From NCBI GenBank assembly GCA_964019055.1, contig OZ025206.1, forward strand, positions 20,491,078-20,555,077: a DNA stretch of 64,000 nt, given 5' to 3'. Positions 21,842-33,351 of the stretch are shown here, piece after piece. Origin of the DNA: Anthopleura xanthogrammica. Taxonomy: Eukaryota; Cnidaria; Anthozoa; Actiniaria; Actiniidae. The position numbers and the translations under genes were made by a program. How positions within the stretch are numbered: position 1 is the stretch's first letter; each line of letters opens with the position of its first letter. The notes under the pieces were generated by a model. That model had not been told where the DNA came from. It ran no database searches and saw only the letters and a list, made by a program, of their open reading frames with translations.

Positions 21842-24170
21842 AATGGTCTAAAGTGAGATTAATCCCAATTAATGGATGCTGTTTTCTTTTCTGCAGACAC
21901 TTAAGAAGTTAGATGACCAATATGTAGTAGAAACTATACAGCCAGAGACAGTCCAACAAGACATTTCAAAGAGCACTGTCCAACAGTATTTGGACATCAA
22001 GAGACTGGAGATGAAAAAAGAAGAACTGCATCCTTTCAATATTCCGAATCCAACTCTCTTCCAGGAGAGTACATTTACTCAATTCCCAGACTCGCCAACA
22101 GCCCAGTACTACCTTAAAGCATTTCGACTTGTGAAAAAAGGACTAAGTACACTTCAAGGAAGCAAATTTCCAGATACTGCTGAAGGAATAAAACTGATTG
22201 CTCAAGGAGTTATCTATGAAAATTCTATCCTACAGTCATTTCCTGAAATTAGGACAGTTGCCAATCTAAACTCTTTGTTTAGTTTAATTGATGAGCATTT
22301 TAAAGTCGATCCTCATTTTTTTGAAGGTTTGCTTTTGTTGGTTATATTCCATCCACCTGAGCAAAAACGTAGTTTAGAAGGCTATAAATTAGATTTCAAG
22401 AAAATCATGTCTTTACACAATCTTATTCAGTTGATTAAGAAAGCTGAGCCAGACAAGCCACCCAAAGAAGATCCATACAACTTTGAAGAAGACTACAGCA
22501 GCTGGTTGCATGTGCTGTATTACTACTTGGGTTCTCATTATGTTGTCAATGACTGTTTTGGAGCTGGAGCTGAAGCATTTGAGAAATCATTGGATTGTTG
22601 TCCAAGTTACTATGAAGCAAAAGTGGTACTAGCTTATTCTTTGATGAGCATGAGCAGAACAGATGTCCAAGATCAGGAACCCAATGCTGATGAAGATTTA
22701 CTAGAGTCATTTGAGCCGCCAAAAAACCAGAGAATACCCAAAGGAGACTACCTGACGTGGACAAAAGACCAGCTCAGAAAGAAAGCCAAGCAATTGTTCA
22801 TGGAATATCTACAAGAAGCACCTGAATGTGACAAGAAATATCCCAACTGTCACTATCATTTGGCACTTCTTCACTCGATTGAGGGAGACTTGCAGGAAAC
22901 TATAAAGTGGAAAGAAAAAGGTGAAGATGCTGAAGAAAAACGACTGCCATTCATGGAACCTGTTGATGTTGGTTCTAAGAAAATACTGGAAATGTTTGAT
23001 ATGCTTCCAATCCCAAAGGTTATTACGAAGAAATGCAGCAACAAAAAATGCCCTCATAAAGAAACTGACATGTTGACATTGAAGCCATGTCCATGTCACA
23101 AAGCCTCATATTGTGGAAGGTAAGGGAATAAAGTTTAACCGTAATTGAGCTTTTGAATTGATATGTTTTTTCCAGAGAGAAAAGCTGTTGCTCTCCTTAA
23201 ATAGACCCCCAACTGATCTTTCTAATTTACTATATGGTAATTATATACCAGCAATTCTAGCGATTTTCTTTTGGAAATCAAGCATATTTTACCACATTTT
23301 TATGAGTCGATTTTATTTTAAAATATCTGATTTCAGGGGCGTAGCGAGGACCTAGGTTCGGGGGGGGGCACTTCCGATAAAAATCGCCGAAGCCAAAAAA
23401 AAAACCGATATTTGCGACGAAATAGGGGATAAAACTTTCTCTAAGAAAGGGGGGGCACCCAGTGTCCCCCCTCCCTACGCTACTGTCTGATTTTATTTGC
23501 TGTTGGCTAGCGCAGTGCACATGCAAAATGTATAATGTGAAGGATTTTCAAGACGGTTTGCCTAATTCTTTCTGGTCTAAGAATAATAAAATAAGAAATG
23601 CAATGTGAATTGAATTTCCTCGTCAGTCAATGAATTTTCCTATATAATATACCCTTTTCGAATATGGCGTCTATGACGTCAAACGAAGAGTCCGAGGATG
23701 TCCCGGACGTTATGAGTGATAATGATTGGGTTTTGAAATCCGGGACATTCCAGTCCCGGATGCTGCTAGTGGAAATCATTGGGTTTCGACATCCGGGACA
23801 TTCTCATTCTCCTCGTTTGACGTTATAGACGCCATATCCGAAAAGGGTCTATTCAGCACGAATGAAATGTCGTGTATGGTAATTGGGCTTAATTTCATCA
23901 TGGATATGCATATATTTTAGAGCATACTATTCCTTCCTCATAGTTTTTCCGATTTCATTTATATCTCTCGCTTTTACCTAAAATTTTGAAGTACTGTGAC
24001 TGTCCTTCAATAAACTGAAAAAGTTTAATTACCCGCCAAAGATGAAATGTTTAACATTTCAATTTTATGTTCACTGTGACTTATTTCTTCCATTTAGCGA
24101 GTGTCAAGCTGCAGACTGGAATGAGCACAAGAAGACATGTTCATACAAAAAGAAAAAACCTCCACGATGA
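17878..24170 (+). CDS. SEL1-repeat / MYND-finger protein, gene C (3 exons, 708 aa)
   Basis: Exons: 17878-18708, 21897-23119 and 24098-24170 (phases 0 and 2, GT-AG), 2127 nt in all. Exon 1 carries SEL1-like repeats (for example the segments around AEINLAESYRCG, EAFKWYRRAAGE and AQKDLGLAYLTGECG, then AKRWLGKAAKNGE). Exon 2 adds a long helical, TPR-like region with repeated WLHVLYYYLGS and YYEAKVVLAYSL type helices. Exons 2-3 together form a MYND zinc finger, residues about 657-699, with Cys 657, 662, 675, 677, 683, 687, His 695 and Cys 699. SEL1 and MYND domains are protein-binding modules; no enzyme motif is seen. It is divergent from gene A, 3.4 kb away. The start fits paralog E, and a conserved TATA-like promoter lies 88 bp upstream. 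Exons 1 and 2 are separated by a 3.2-kb intron full of foldbacks. A MITE begins about 10 bp after the stop. Exact function unknown. Confidence 0.88.
19502..20203. mobile_element. MITE with atgaataggatgagggaaat ends
   Basis: The 24-bp left end at 19502-19525 is matched in reverse at 20180-20203. Each end also forms its own small hairpin (gatgagggaaatttag pairing with ctaaatttccctcatc at 19511-19545). No coding frame. Confidence 0.7.
20614..20770. mobile_element. 157-bp foldback
   Basis: taataccatggcaat at 20614-20628 pairs with attgccatggtatta at 20756-20770, and the pairing continues inward through ggatattagtgattaaatgt. Confidence 0.75.
20783..20923. mobile_element. 141-bp foldback
   Basis: cacttaatgact at 20783 pairs with agtcattaagtg ending at 20923, with long inner pairing through ctcaatgtttccc and gggaaacattgag. 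It lies 12 bp from the preceding foldback. Confidence 0.75.
21804..21840. repeat. ATT microsatellite before exon 2 of gene C
   Basis: A run of about 12 TTA units ends 56 bp before the exon 2 acceptor. Confidence 0.85.
23338..23490. mobile_element. MITE-like unit in intron 2 of gene C
   Basis: ggggcgtagcgagga near 23337 and its imperfect reverse ccctccctacgctac near 23468-23482 bracket about 150 bp with G and C runs. Insertion-like, no coding frame. Confidence 0.5.
23651..23848. mobile_element. 198-bp foldback in intron 2 of gene C
   Basis: acccttttcgaatatggcgt at 23651 pairs with acgccatatccgaaaagggt ending at 23848, continuing through tctatgacgtcaaacga. The middle has further inverted copies of a segment with gtcccgga. 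Confidence 0.75.
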
Positions 24171-24178
24171 TACAAGAT

Positions 24179-24346
24179 CAGTGGCGGATCAAGAAGCAAA
24201 GGCGGCAAGGGGTGGCTGTTACCTACTTGTAGAAGGCATCACATAGCGTCTTTTATAGGTTTTACCTTTTCGTTTATTCCTTTTATTTTTCAATCCCAAA
24301 GGGGGTAGCTAGACACCCAATTAATCCACCCCCTGGATCCGCCCTA
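24179..24346. mobile_element. MITE directly after the gene C stop
   Basis: cagtggcggatcaaga and ccctggatccgcccta form the ends. It begins about 10 bp after the stop codon at 24170, so it supplies the 3'UTR start of gene C. Related ends occur at the window start and at 41646-41842. Confidence 0.65.
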
Positions 24347-24950
24347 AAAGAATTACTTCGCGCCGATTTCGAGTTCCAGCCGGTCGAGTTCGAGGTATAG
24401 CTACATCTCAAATAATACAAGTTAATAGTTTTAAAAATGACCAGAAACAACAAGACCAAGTTACTGCCCACAAGTGATGGCATGCATATGAGATTTCTTC
24501 GTGACTCGACTTGATCATCGGCTTTCAGTCTGTGTATTACAGGTCGAGTTCTCTTGCAATGATATCGAAGCCAGATCGTGAAACCCTACTATAGTCGAAC
24601 CATTTACAGGCCGGCAGTAGTTCGGTCTTGGTAAATTTCTCCCCTCCCTCGACGTTATTTATTAGTGGACCCACCTACCCCCTTCCCTTTCCCCTCCCCT
24701 CCCCCTGTTTGCTGAATATCTTTCCAGAAATCGTTTTCAGCATGTCTAGATCTGGGGACTTTGGGAAGTGTGAAATTAAAAATGTCAAAAGTCATTTAAA
24801 ATTTTAATTGTTTTTTATTATTTTCCTTAGTAGTGTTGTCAATTTGAAAATTGACAATTACGATATAATTTTCGACTTTTGATATTATGATGAAAAATGA
24901 GAATCCTAAAATCAAGCAAATCTTCTTATGTCCAATAGAACTAATAGCAG

Positions 24951-25096
24951 ATATCAGAGTTACACTCCATTACATTCAAACTATTGTTTCAAGTCGAGAC
25001 ATTTGGGTCAACAATACAGTAATTGTACAGAAAGTGACCCAAATGCCACGAATTGAAACAATTGTTTGAAAGTAATGTAGTGTATAACTCTGATAT
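24951..25096. mobile_element. 146-bp foldback
   Basis: atatcagagttacactccat at 24951 pairs with ctctgatat ending at 25096, with inner pairing through caaactattgtttcaa and ttgaaacaattgtttg. Lies between the convergent ends of genes C and D. Confidence 0.7.
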
Positions 25097-25636
25097 TCGT
25101 TGTGGTGCAATGTTTTCAGATAATTAGTTACAGACCACGTGTCATTCTCTAGAAAATAAGATTCTTTGTTTGAGTTGTATTCATAATTCATGTGTTCTCA
25201 TGTGCAACCGTTAAGTAAGGGTTATAGAATGGACGCGAGTGTGATAATTTAAAGTGCCTATAAACCCTAACTCAATTTTTGATTCTACATGAAGTGAATA
25301 GTTGAATGGTAAAATATTTTTATAAGATTTGAGTAAATGGCTGGTAAATCTTTTATTCTTGCGTTCGCTCTGATTCCAACTCTCTTCTGTTCTAGTTCTT
25401 ATCTTATCTCATCTCCTGAATAATTTTCATGCATCCCTTTTTATAGGGATTTTACAAAGATCAAAGTCTTTGATTCTTTTCCTGTAACACCATGACCGTT
25501 GGCCAAAATTAATAAAAACATCTCGTCCTATAAATGTTAAATTAACATATTAGAACGTGGTAGATAAGAAATATAACGTAGTGATTCACAAACTGGTTAA
25601 ATAGTTACGTACCCTAGTTATTGGCTATGGACCAGA

Positions 25637-26364
25637 CTATTTGGTACCCTTTTTCATTTTATGGGTACACGTTTTCTTGTGCTCCTTCCAGTCTGTTGCT
25701 TGACATTTACTGAAAAAGGAAGAGGAAATAAAAGAGAGATAAACAAAGTCCATGTGTTTACTTGTATGTGACTACCTTTCATCCCACAAAGTTTAAGGTA
25801 GGGTTGCTTTTTGTCATTTCCAAACATATTTAGGGGTTAATTTCCGTTATTTGGTACCTTTTAGGATGTTCAAACGAAAACCTAATTGAAATGCTGTGAA
25901 ATTTGCGTCATTTGGTAGCATTTAGGGCTGAAACTTGCGAATTTTTATGACTACGAGAAAGGAATTTTGGTACCTTTTAGGGGTCATTTCCAAAACTTTC
26001 GAGGAGCATCCCCGCCCTTGTCTATATGCGAGTTGCCCCCAGGTATAGAGTTTGCCTTGAAAGAGATGAAGACCTGAACATTTATTCTTTAGTTATGCAA
26101 TCATCGCGAACATGCAAATCTTCCATATTCTCAAATTCTTTTATTTTCTTACCTTCCACAATATGAAGCTTTGTGACATGGACATGGCTTCAATATCAAC
26201 TTCTCAGTCTCTTTATGAGGGCACTTTTTGTTACTGCATTTCTTCGTAATAACCTTTGGGATTGGAAGCATATCTAAGATTCCCAATATTTTCTTAGAAC
26301 CAACATCAACAGGTTCCATGAACGGCAATAGTTTTTCTTCAGCATCTTCGCCTCTTTCTTTCCA
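25637..26364 (-). pseudogene. 3' remainder of gene D: MYND region after the premature stop
   Basis: Exon 2 stays open after the TAG down to a donor at 26153 (GGAAG then GTAAGA). Exon 3 lies at 25709-25637 after TTTTTCAG and ends in TAG. Together they encode the MYND pattern (KKCSNKKCPHK, then CPCHKASYCG, then KCQATDWKEHKKTC). Exon 3 is 73 nt, as in genes C and E. Retention of all zinc ligands and splice sites suggests the stop arose recently. Confidence 0.75.
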
Positions 26365-28908
26365 CTAAATAGTTTCCTGCAAGTCTCCCTCAGCTGAATG
26401 AAGAAGTGCCAAATGATAGTGACAATGGGGATATTTCTTGTCACATTCAGGTGCTTCTTGTAGATATTCCATGAACAATTGCTTTGCTTTCTCTCTGAGC
26501 TGGTCGTTTGTCCATATGAGGTAGTCTCCTTTGGGTATTCTCTGGTTTTTGGGCGGCTCAAATGACTCTAGTAAATCTTCATCAGGGTTGGGTTGCCGAT
26601 CTTTGACACCTTTTGTGCCCATGTTCATCAACGAATAAGCTAATCCAACTTTTGCTTCATAGTAACTGGGACAACAATCCAATGATTGCTGGAAGGCTTC
26701 AGCTCCATCTTTAAACAATCCGGTGATAATATAAAGAGAACCCAAGTAGTAATACAGCACATGCAACCAGCTGCTGTAGTCTTCTTCAAAGTTGTATGGA
26801 TCTTCTTTGGGTGGCTTGTCTGGCTTAGCTTTCTTAATCAACTGAATAAGATTTTTTAAAGCCATGGTTTTCTTGAAATCTAATTTATAGCTGTCTAAAC
26901 TAAGTTTTTGCTGCGTTGGATAGAGTTTAACCAATAAAAATAAGCCCTCAAAGAAATTGGGGTTAACTCGTAATTGCTTACGAATCAAACCAATCATCAT
27001 GCATTTAGACATTGCTATTTCAGGAAATGACTGTGTGATAGAATTTTCATAGAGAACTCCTTGAGCAATCAGTGTTATTCCTTCAGGATCTGTAACGCTG
27101 CTGCTTTGGAGTTTATCTACCCCTTTTTTCACAAGTCGAAAGGCTTTAAGGTAGTGCTGTGCTGTTGGTGAGTCTGGGAATTGAGTGAATGTACTCTCCT
27201 TGAAGAAAGTTGGATTCGGAATATCGAAAGGATGCAGTTCTTCTTGTTTCATCTCCATTTTCTTGATGTCCAAATATTGTTGGACAGTGCTTTTTGAAAT
27301 GTCTTGTTGGACTGTCTCTGGCTGCGTAGTTTGTATCACATCTTGGTCATCTAACTTCTTGAGTGTCTACAGAAAAGAAGACTGTTAAACTCACTTTGCA
27401 CCATTTATTTTCATAAACTAATATATCAATTAGTATTAGCATGCTTTTCTTGGATCTGATTGGTTTATACAGTTAGGTCACATGACATAAAAACAGTTTG
27501 ATCCTCAGTGTCCTCGCACACTTGTTTTAATGAGTAAGCATGGCTTAATTAATTGGTTCGTTAGATCTTAATGTGCTGCCTCCTAAACAAGAGGTCCATA
27601 GTTTGATCCTCGATCGACATGACCTGACAAACAGTCTTGTTTTAAGGAGCAAGTGTGTCTTGGTTGGTTAGTGTGCTGTCTGCTAAACAAGAAGAGGTCC
27701 ATAGTTTGATCCTCAGTGACCTCACACACTTGTTTTAAGGAGCAAGTGTGTCTTAGTTGGTTAGTGTGCTGTCTGCTAAACAAGAAGAGGTCCATAGTTT
27801 GATCCTCAGTGACCTCACACACTTGTTTTAAGGAGCAAGTGTGGCTTGGTTGGTTAGTGTGCTGTCTGCTAAACAAGTAGAGGTCCATAGTTTGATCCTC
27901 AGTGACCTCACACACTTGTTTTAAGGAGCGAGTGTGGCTTGGTTGGTTAATGTGCTGTCTGCTTAGCAAGAGGTCCATAGTTTGATCCTTTTAATACAAA
28001 AAGAGGTTTAGGGCACTGTATGGACTGTCTAGGATATATATGTCTACCGTAAGTCTTTTCAAACAAACCTGTCCAGCTTGTTGTTCACCATTTTTTGCAG
28101 CTTTTCCTAACCACCGCTTTGCTTTGTCCAAATTCTTTGGATATCCACACTCACCAGTCAGGTAAGCAAGACCAAGGTCTTTCTGAGCTTCAGGGTCACC
28201 AAGCTCAGCAGCCTTCTTCAGGTAGTACAGTGCTTTTACTGGCTGAGGTTCGCCTTCAGAACAGTCACCATCCAAGTAATTTTGATAAAGCATTTTCAAG
28301 GCTTTAAGCTTTGAACCCACATGCATTTGCCTCAGCCTTCCTGTGAAAAAACCCGTGAGCTTGAGAAAAGGACTATCTTGTTTGTCATCGTTATATGGTT
28401 CTTCTCCAGCTGCCCGTCTGTACCACTTGAAAGCTTCTTCTATATCCCTTTTAACCACTGTACCACATCGATATGACTCTGCTAAATTTATTTCAGCTGT
28501 TGTGTCGCCAAGCTGGGCAGCTTGCAAGAACAGTTCAAGTGATCTACGCTGATGGGGAACTGATCCTTTTAGAAAATGTAAAGAACCAAGAGTATTTAAA
28601 TGCAAAGAACAACATGCCCAATCGCCAATTTTCATAGCAGCTTCATACCAATGAATTGCAGCGTCCAAATCTTTCTCGATGTTCAGCTCTGGTAAACCAT
28701 CTTTATAAATCGTAGCCAAATCAGCCTGTGCTTGCCAGTCCTGACCTAGTTTAGCTTTTTCCTTCAAGTTTTGGACTGAACCGTACTTAGATAAAATGTG
28801 ATCTTTCAAACTGAAGTTATCGAAGTCCAAGTCACGTCCAGTAATCGACTTCATAGTCTTTTTACCGATTTCTGAAGAGACAGATATCTCCTCATAATGA
28901 AATGCCAT
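26365..28908 (-). CDS. SEL1-repeat protein, gene D, truncated by a stop before the MYND finger (613 aa)
   Basis: Paralog of C and E. Exon 1 is 28908-28069 (an in-frame ATG six codons upstream at 28926 is possible, but the other copies start at the equivalent of MAFHYEE). Exon 2 starts at 27366 after TGTAG. Exon 1 has SEL1-like repeats, and exon 2 repeats the helical region of its paralogs. The frame hits TAG at 26367-26365 where C and E read ATA AAG: here it reads ATT TAG, two changed bases. Everything downstream, including splice sites and MYND cysteines, stays open. So either a SEL1-only protein is made, or this is a young pseudogene, or the stop is a sequence error. Intron 1 (702 bp) is nearly filled by tRNA-like tandem repeats. 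Divergent from gene B, about 1 kb away. Confidence 0.78.
27500..27985 (+). repeat. tRNA-like tandem repeat in intron 1 of gene D, about 5 units of 90-93 bp
   Basis: The unit contains cttggttggttagtgtgctg, then tctgctaaacaaga and ggtccatagtttgatcctca, resembling the A box, anticodon region and B box of a tRNA. Copies of ggtcc fall near 27592, 27695, 27788, 27881 and 27971. A related two-unit array lies at the same place in gene E. Probably a tRNA-derived SINE amplified in tandem. Confidence 0.75.
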
Positions 28909-28926
28909 GCCTCTCTCTGCGCTCAC

Positions 28927-29962
28927 TTGTGAAATATTTTCACCACTCCAAGTTAGACTCCATATCTTCTCGCCACCGTGTAATGTCCTCTATTTCTTTT
29001 ATCATTGCTGTTTCTAACAAGAAGTCATAATAAAATCGAACTTCTAGGAATCTTCAGGAATATTTTAAAAACATCCATCGTCACAGTATCCTGTTAGTTG
29101 CCTTGAATAGGGAGATACTGCATTTGAGTACGAAATAGATGCTCACACATACATTTTTTGACAACTGATAAAGATTGTTTAGCTCATGAAGTATCTACGT
29201 CTCTAGTGTCCAGTCTAGCGCGGCTTAGTTTCTGGGAAAACAGCAGGGTGCTTTTTTTCTCAGAACGATAATATAATCACAGAAGTATTTGCTAGGGAAG
29301 GATGAACTCCTTTAATATGAAAGAAGAATACAGGTAAAACATGAGAGATAAATGGGTAACATAAGAACTAGGTTTGGGAAAGGGACAACAACTAATACTT
29401 TAGCCTAGAGCTCGCTTCCAGATCTAGATTTGGTCATCGAACTAAATGTTTTTTTTCGTAGTAAATCTACAGATCTATGATATTCTATAAAATAGTCTAC
29501 TAAAATAATATATTGGAATGATATATGTATAGATACTAGTGTCAGTGAGAGAACCTTACAATGAGAGTGACAAAAAGATCTCTAAAGTTCACCTGCAGGG
29601 CTCAAAATAAAGGCCAGTCATACGCTGGTCAAGATATCGGATTTTTTTTTCGAATATGACCGGTCAACATGTCCGTTCAAAACCGTATTGACCATTGATC
29701 ATTATTTTGAGCCCTGACCTGGCCTCTCGATGCAAAGCCACGGCCACATTTCAAGGTGGCACTGCGAACTGTACTTCAGAATTATTTATTAATAATTAAT
29801 TATTGGAACATAGATCGATGACCGACTGACATGTATTTATCATGTGAAATTAGAATGCTATAGTAAGTGTAATATGGCACTGCTTTTGAATTTTACATTT
29901 TTCATTCCATTTGTTTCATTTCATTTTTTTTTTTCAGAAATGTTTTACATGATTAAAAAACA
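28927..29962. promoter_or_regulatory. Divergent intergenic region between genes D and B
   Basis: About 1 kb separates the start codons of D (minus) and B (plus), so both promoters must lie here or in unseen 5'UTR introns. A CAGGGCT-type MITE sits at 29597-29715. No clear TATA box or shared motif was found. A polypyrimidine tract with CAG directly before gene B exon 1 suggests that exon is internal to the transcript. Confidence 0.4.
29597..29715. mobile_element. CAGGGCT-type MITE, copy 1
   Basis: gcagggctcaaaataa and ttattttgagccctg are the inverted ends, with inner tgaccggtca-like text. Related copies at 43153-43267 and 54256-54444. It sits in the D/B divergent region. Confidence 0.7.
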
Positions 29963-32900
29963 ATGGCAGGGACTGGAACAGCAACCAAGAAAATTGTTCT
30001 CCCTTCAACTTTGGCCCCCTCAACTGCTACGCCAAGAACTATTCCATCACCAGCAGGAGCACCAGGTTAGTAAAAATGCAAACTGCTATACACACCTTAA
30101 TATTAGTGGTTTAAGTAGTGTAACCCCCCCTATAAATATCAGTTGTAAGGACAGTTTGTTAGGTCACTCCTTTAATTTAATTCAAGGGTTTTTCTCTGGT
30201 TTTCTTGCTTTTTAAAACTTAACATTCAGTCTGTGGGTTAGCCATGCTCATGATGACTTGCATAAGCCCAGAGGTAAAATTTTGTTTCAGCTAGGGTTCA
30301 ATCTGTGAGTTTAAGTCATGCCAGTGACTTTCATCGGCCCTAGGCCTGCTGTTTCAGGGCTAGGGTTTAATTTAGCATGAGTTAGCCATACCCTGACTTT
30401 AATCAGCCCATATACATATACTAATTTTAGTTATATATACTGGTTGATCGCTAAACAACTTACCTTGAACATTAAGAAATCTAAATTTTTATTAATTGGA
30501 AATAATCAACATTTAACTAACTAAGTAAGTTAATTTGACTCAATTATTATGTCCTCCAATGGTGAACGTTCCTCTTGAAAATGTTGACTCTTACTTATAC
30601 TTAGGAATAGTCATAGATAAGAACTCAGTTCTTGGGAAGCTAAGACCATGTTCATCATATATGGTATCAAAGATTAATAAGAAATTACATGTATAGGTCT
30701 TTTGCGGCGCATTAAATCCTATTTAACATTGCCTGCTAGAATTATAGCTTTCTTTAATAGTTTCATCTTGCTGCTATTTGATTATGGGGACATTTCTTGG
30801 GGAGACAGGGGTAATGAGACCTTAATGTCTCAACTACAAGTTTTACATAATAAGGCTGCTAAGTTAATTTTAGATCTTCCTATTCATCATGCATCAGCCA
30901 CTAAATGCCCTTAATAGACTCTCCTGGAAATTTTTAAAACATAGAAGGGCTAAACATCGTGCCAACTTTCTTCATAATTAAGTCTTTAAATAATTTGTTT
31001 TTGCATAGGATGGATTTTACTTTTATAATGCTGACTTCCATAGATATAATACTAGACATAAAAATAACTTACAAAAGTCTAATGGCACTAGAAGGTGGTG
31101 GGCCCATTGGCCTGGACCACCATGAATTTTGCAACTGATGACTGGAATAAATTAGATTAATTTTGTCTTTAAGAGAGGCCAGTTCATTAATTAACATCTA
31201 GCTTTTAAGCATGGCCTAAGTAAAGCTAATTTTTAATTCTTTAATAAGTTTTTCATTAATAAAGCTTTTGGGGTTAATTATGGGGTTATATATGTATAAT
31301 TATATATTTAGATTTTTATACTTCTTAACCTAGGATTGTTTTAGTATGGGCTATATAAATAATAAATTATTATTAATTATTATTATTAGTATTTAATATT
31401 TTTAGATCACTATTATTGTTATTATTTCTTTAAGTTTACTATTGATTGATCTTAGTTTATTGTTTATAAATTTTACTTTTGAGGACCCTTCTGTAAACTA
31501 GTCTGATTGTGATATTGGTATGCTCATAAAGATGATTATTATTAATTAGGCTGTTTCAGGTTTCCTTCTGAGTTATCTGTGCCTTTAATTTGACCAGCCA
31601 AGAGGTACCGGGTAATTGTTTCAGGGTTTTTTGTTTTTTTTTCAATTAGAAATTCAAAAATTGGACATATATATTACTCTAATATTATTCAGCTCCAGAA
31701 TCTGATTCCCTTATAAATATATCCTAGAGAGAGATTATTTAACATTTATTCACTGAAGACAAAGTGAATATTTCAGTGATTATTAAAACCCACTTATAGT
31801 AGGTGGGGACCTCGTTGTTCTATTGACTAATCTCACTGGCCTTTGGGCGAATTGTTTAAATAAAAATAATAAAGTAAATAAAATAATGATGAATTTTCAT
31901 GCGCTAGCTGTCATATATATATATTGGCTCAAATGGATCATGTGCAGGATGGATAACAGGCAATATCCCCATCCAAAGTGATATCCGTCCAGTAAGAGAA
32001 AAATATGTAAAAAAAAGAAAAGATAATACACAGAAAACAAACAAGTGAGAGTGAAATACTGAAGACTGCATGGTTGAGAAAACTAATGTCAAACAATAGA
32101 AACAGCTTTCATTTACCAAAATATTTATTTTTATATCCAGCTTGAAGACAAGAGATCTTACTAGAGATATATTTTAATTTTGAAAACTCTGGAAGAGATG
32201 ATTTAAAATGTATTGTATGTAGTTTTTAAAATTAAAAGGTGAATCCATTTCTGTAATCAGTTTAATTGTTGGGTTATAAAATAAATAAACCCCTCAGCTC
32301 ACTAAACTATCGATCGACTGATAGTTATGTCCTTGGATGAGAAATGGTCCTCAAAATATCACATTTGCCCTCAAAGCTTCACTTCTCGACCACATGTTCT
32401 TTTTTCGGACCATTACTGATCATCAAACATTAATTATTGGCCGATATCCCAGCCACCAGAAGGGGTTTATTTGCTAAATATTTACCAAGACATAGTCATT
32501 AGGTTATTATTTGATCACCATATTCACAGAGCCTGAGGTGAATAAAATTAATATTTTAGACATGCAATTTTAGAGTTGAATATCAGAGAAAAGATAAAAT
32601 TCAGGATAAAAAACCCTTTCAGTATTACTTCTGCTCTGGTAACTTAGGCAAACCTCATAATCACCACTGGAGCAGTGAGTATCGTCTCATAATCACTGGT
32701 CACTCGACCAATCACAGTGCACAAAACTCTACTGACATTAAAATCTAAAATTATTATTAAACATGTTAAGAGCTTGATATTGCTTTTGCCATATCATATC
32801 ACACATGAGCGAGTGGGCAAGTGAGTGTTATGATATGGAAACGAGTGAATAAAAATAATATCAGGCTCTTTTAAGAATTATTACACTAATTATTACATGT

Positions 32901-33302
32901 TAAATTATATAATAATTTTTATAATTATTACTTAGACCAAAACTTTTTTTCGTGCATCCTTGATGACGGACTACCAGAGAAATACATCTAATATAATACA
33001 TTGGCTACGCCTTGTGCTTTTACACCACTCCTACTCGTTTTTTAAACACTACTTATATTACGATTATTATTATATAATCATTATATATGATGATGATGAT
33101 TATCATCATTTGGGATTATGATGATCATCATTATAATGATAATAATAATAATAATACTTTATGACAATGAATTCCTTTAAAAAGATAAATAATAATAATA
33201 ATGGATGATTATGATGATAATATCTATAATATTAGTAAAATATACAATATACTTTAAAAGTGATTTTTTTTATTTTTTATTTATTTATTTATCTATCGAT
33301 TT

Positions 33303-33351
<49 letters not shown>

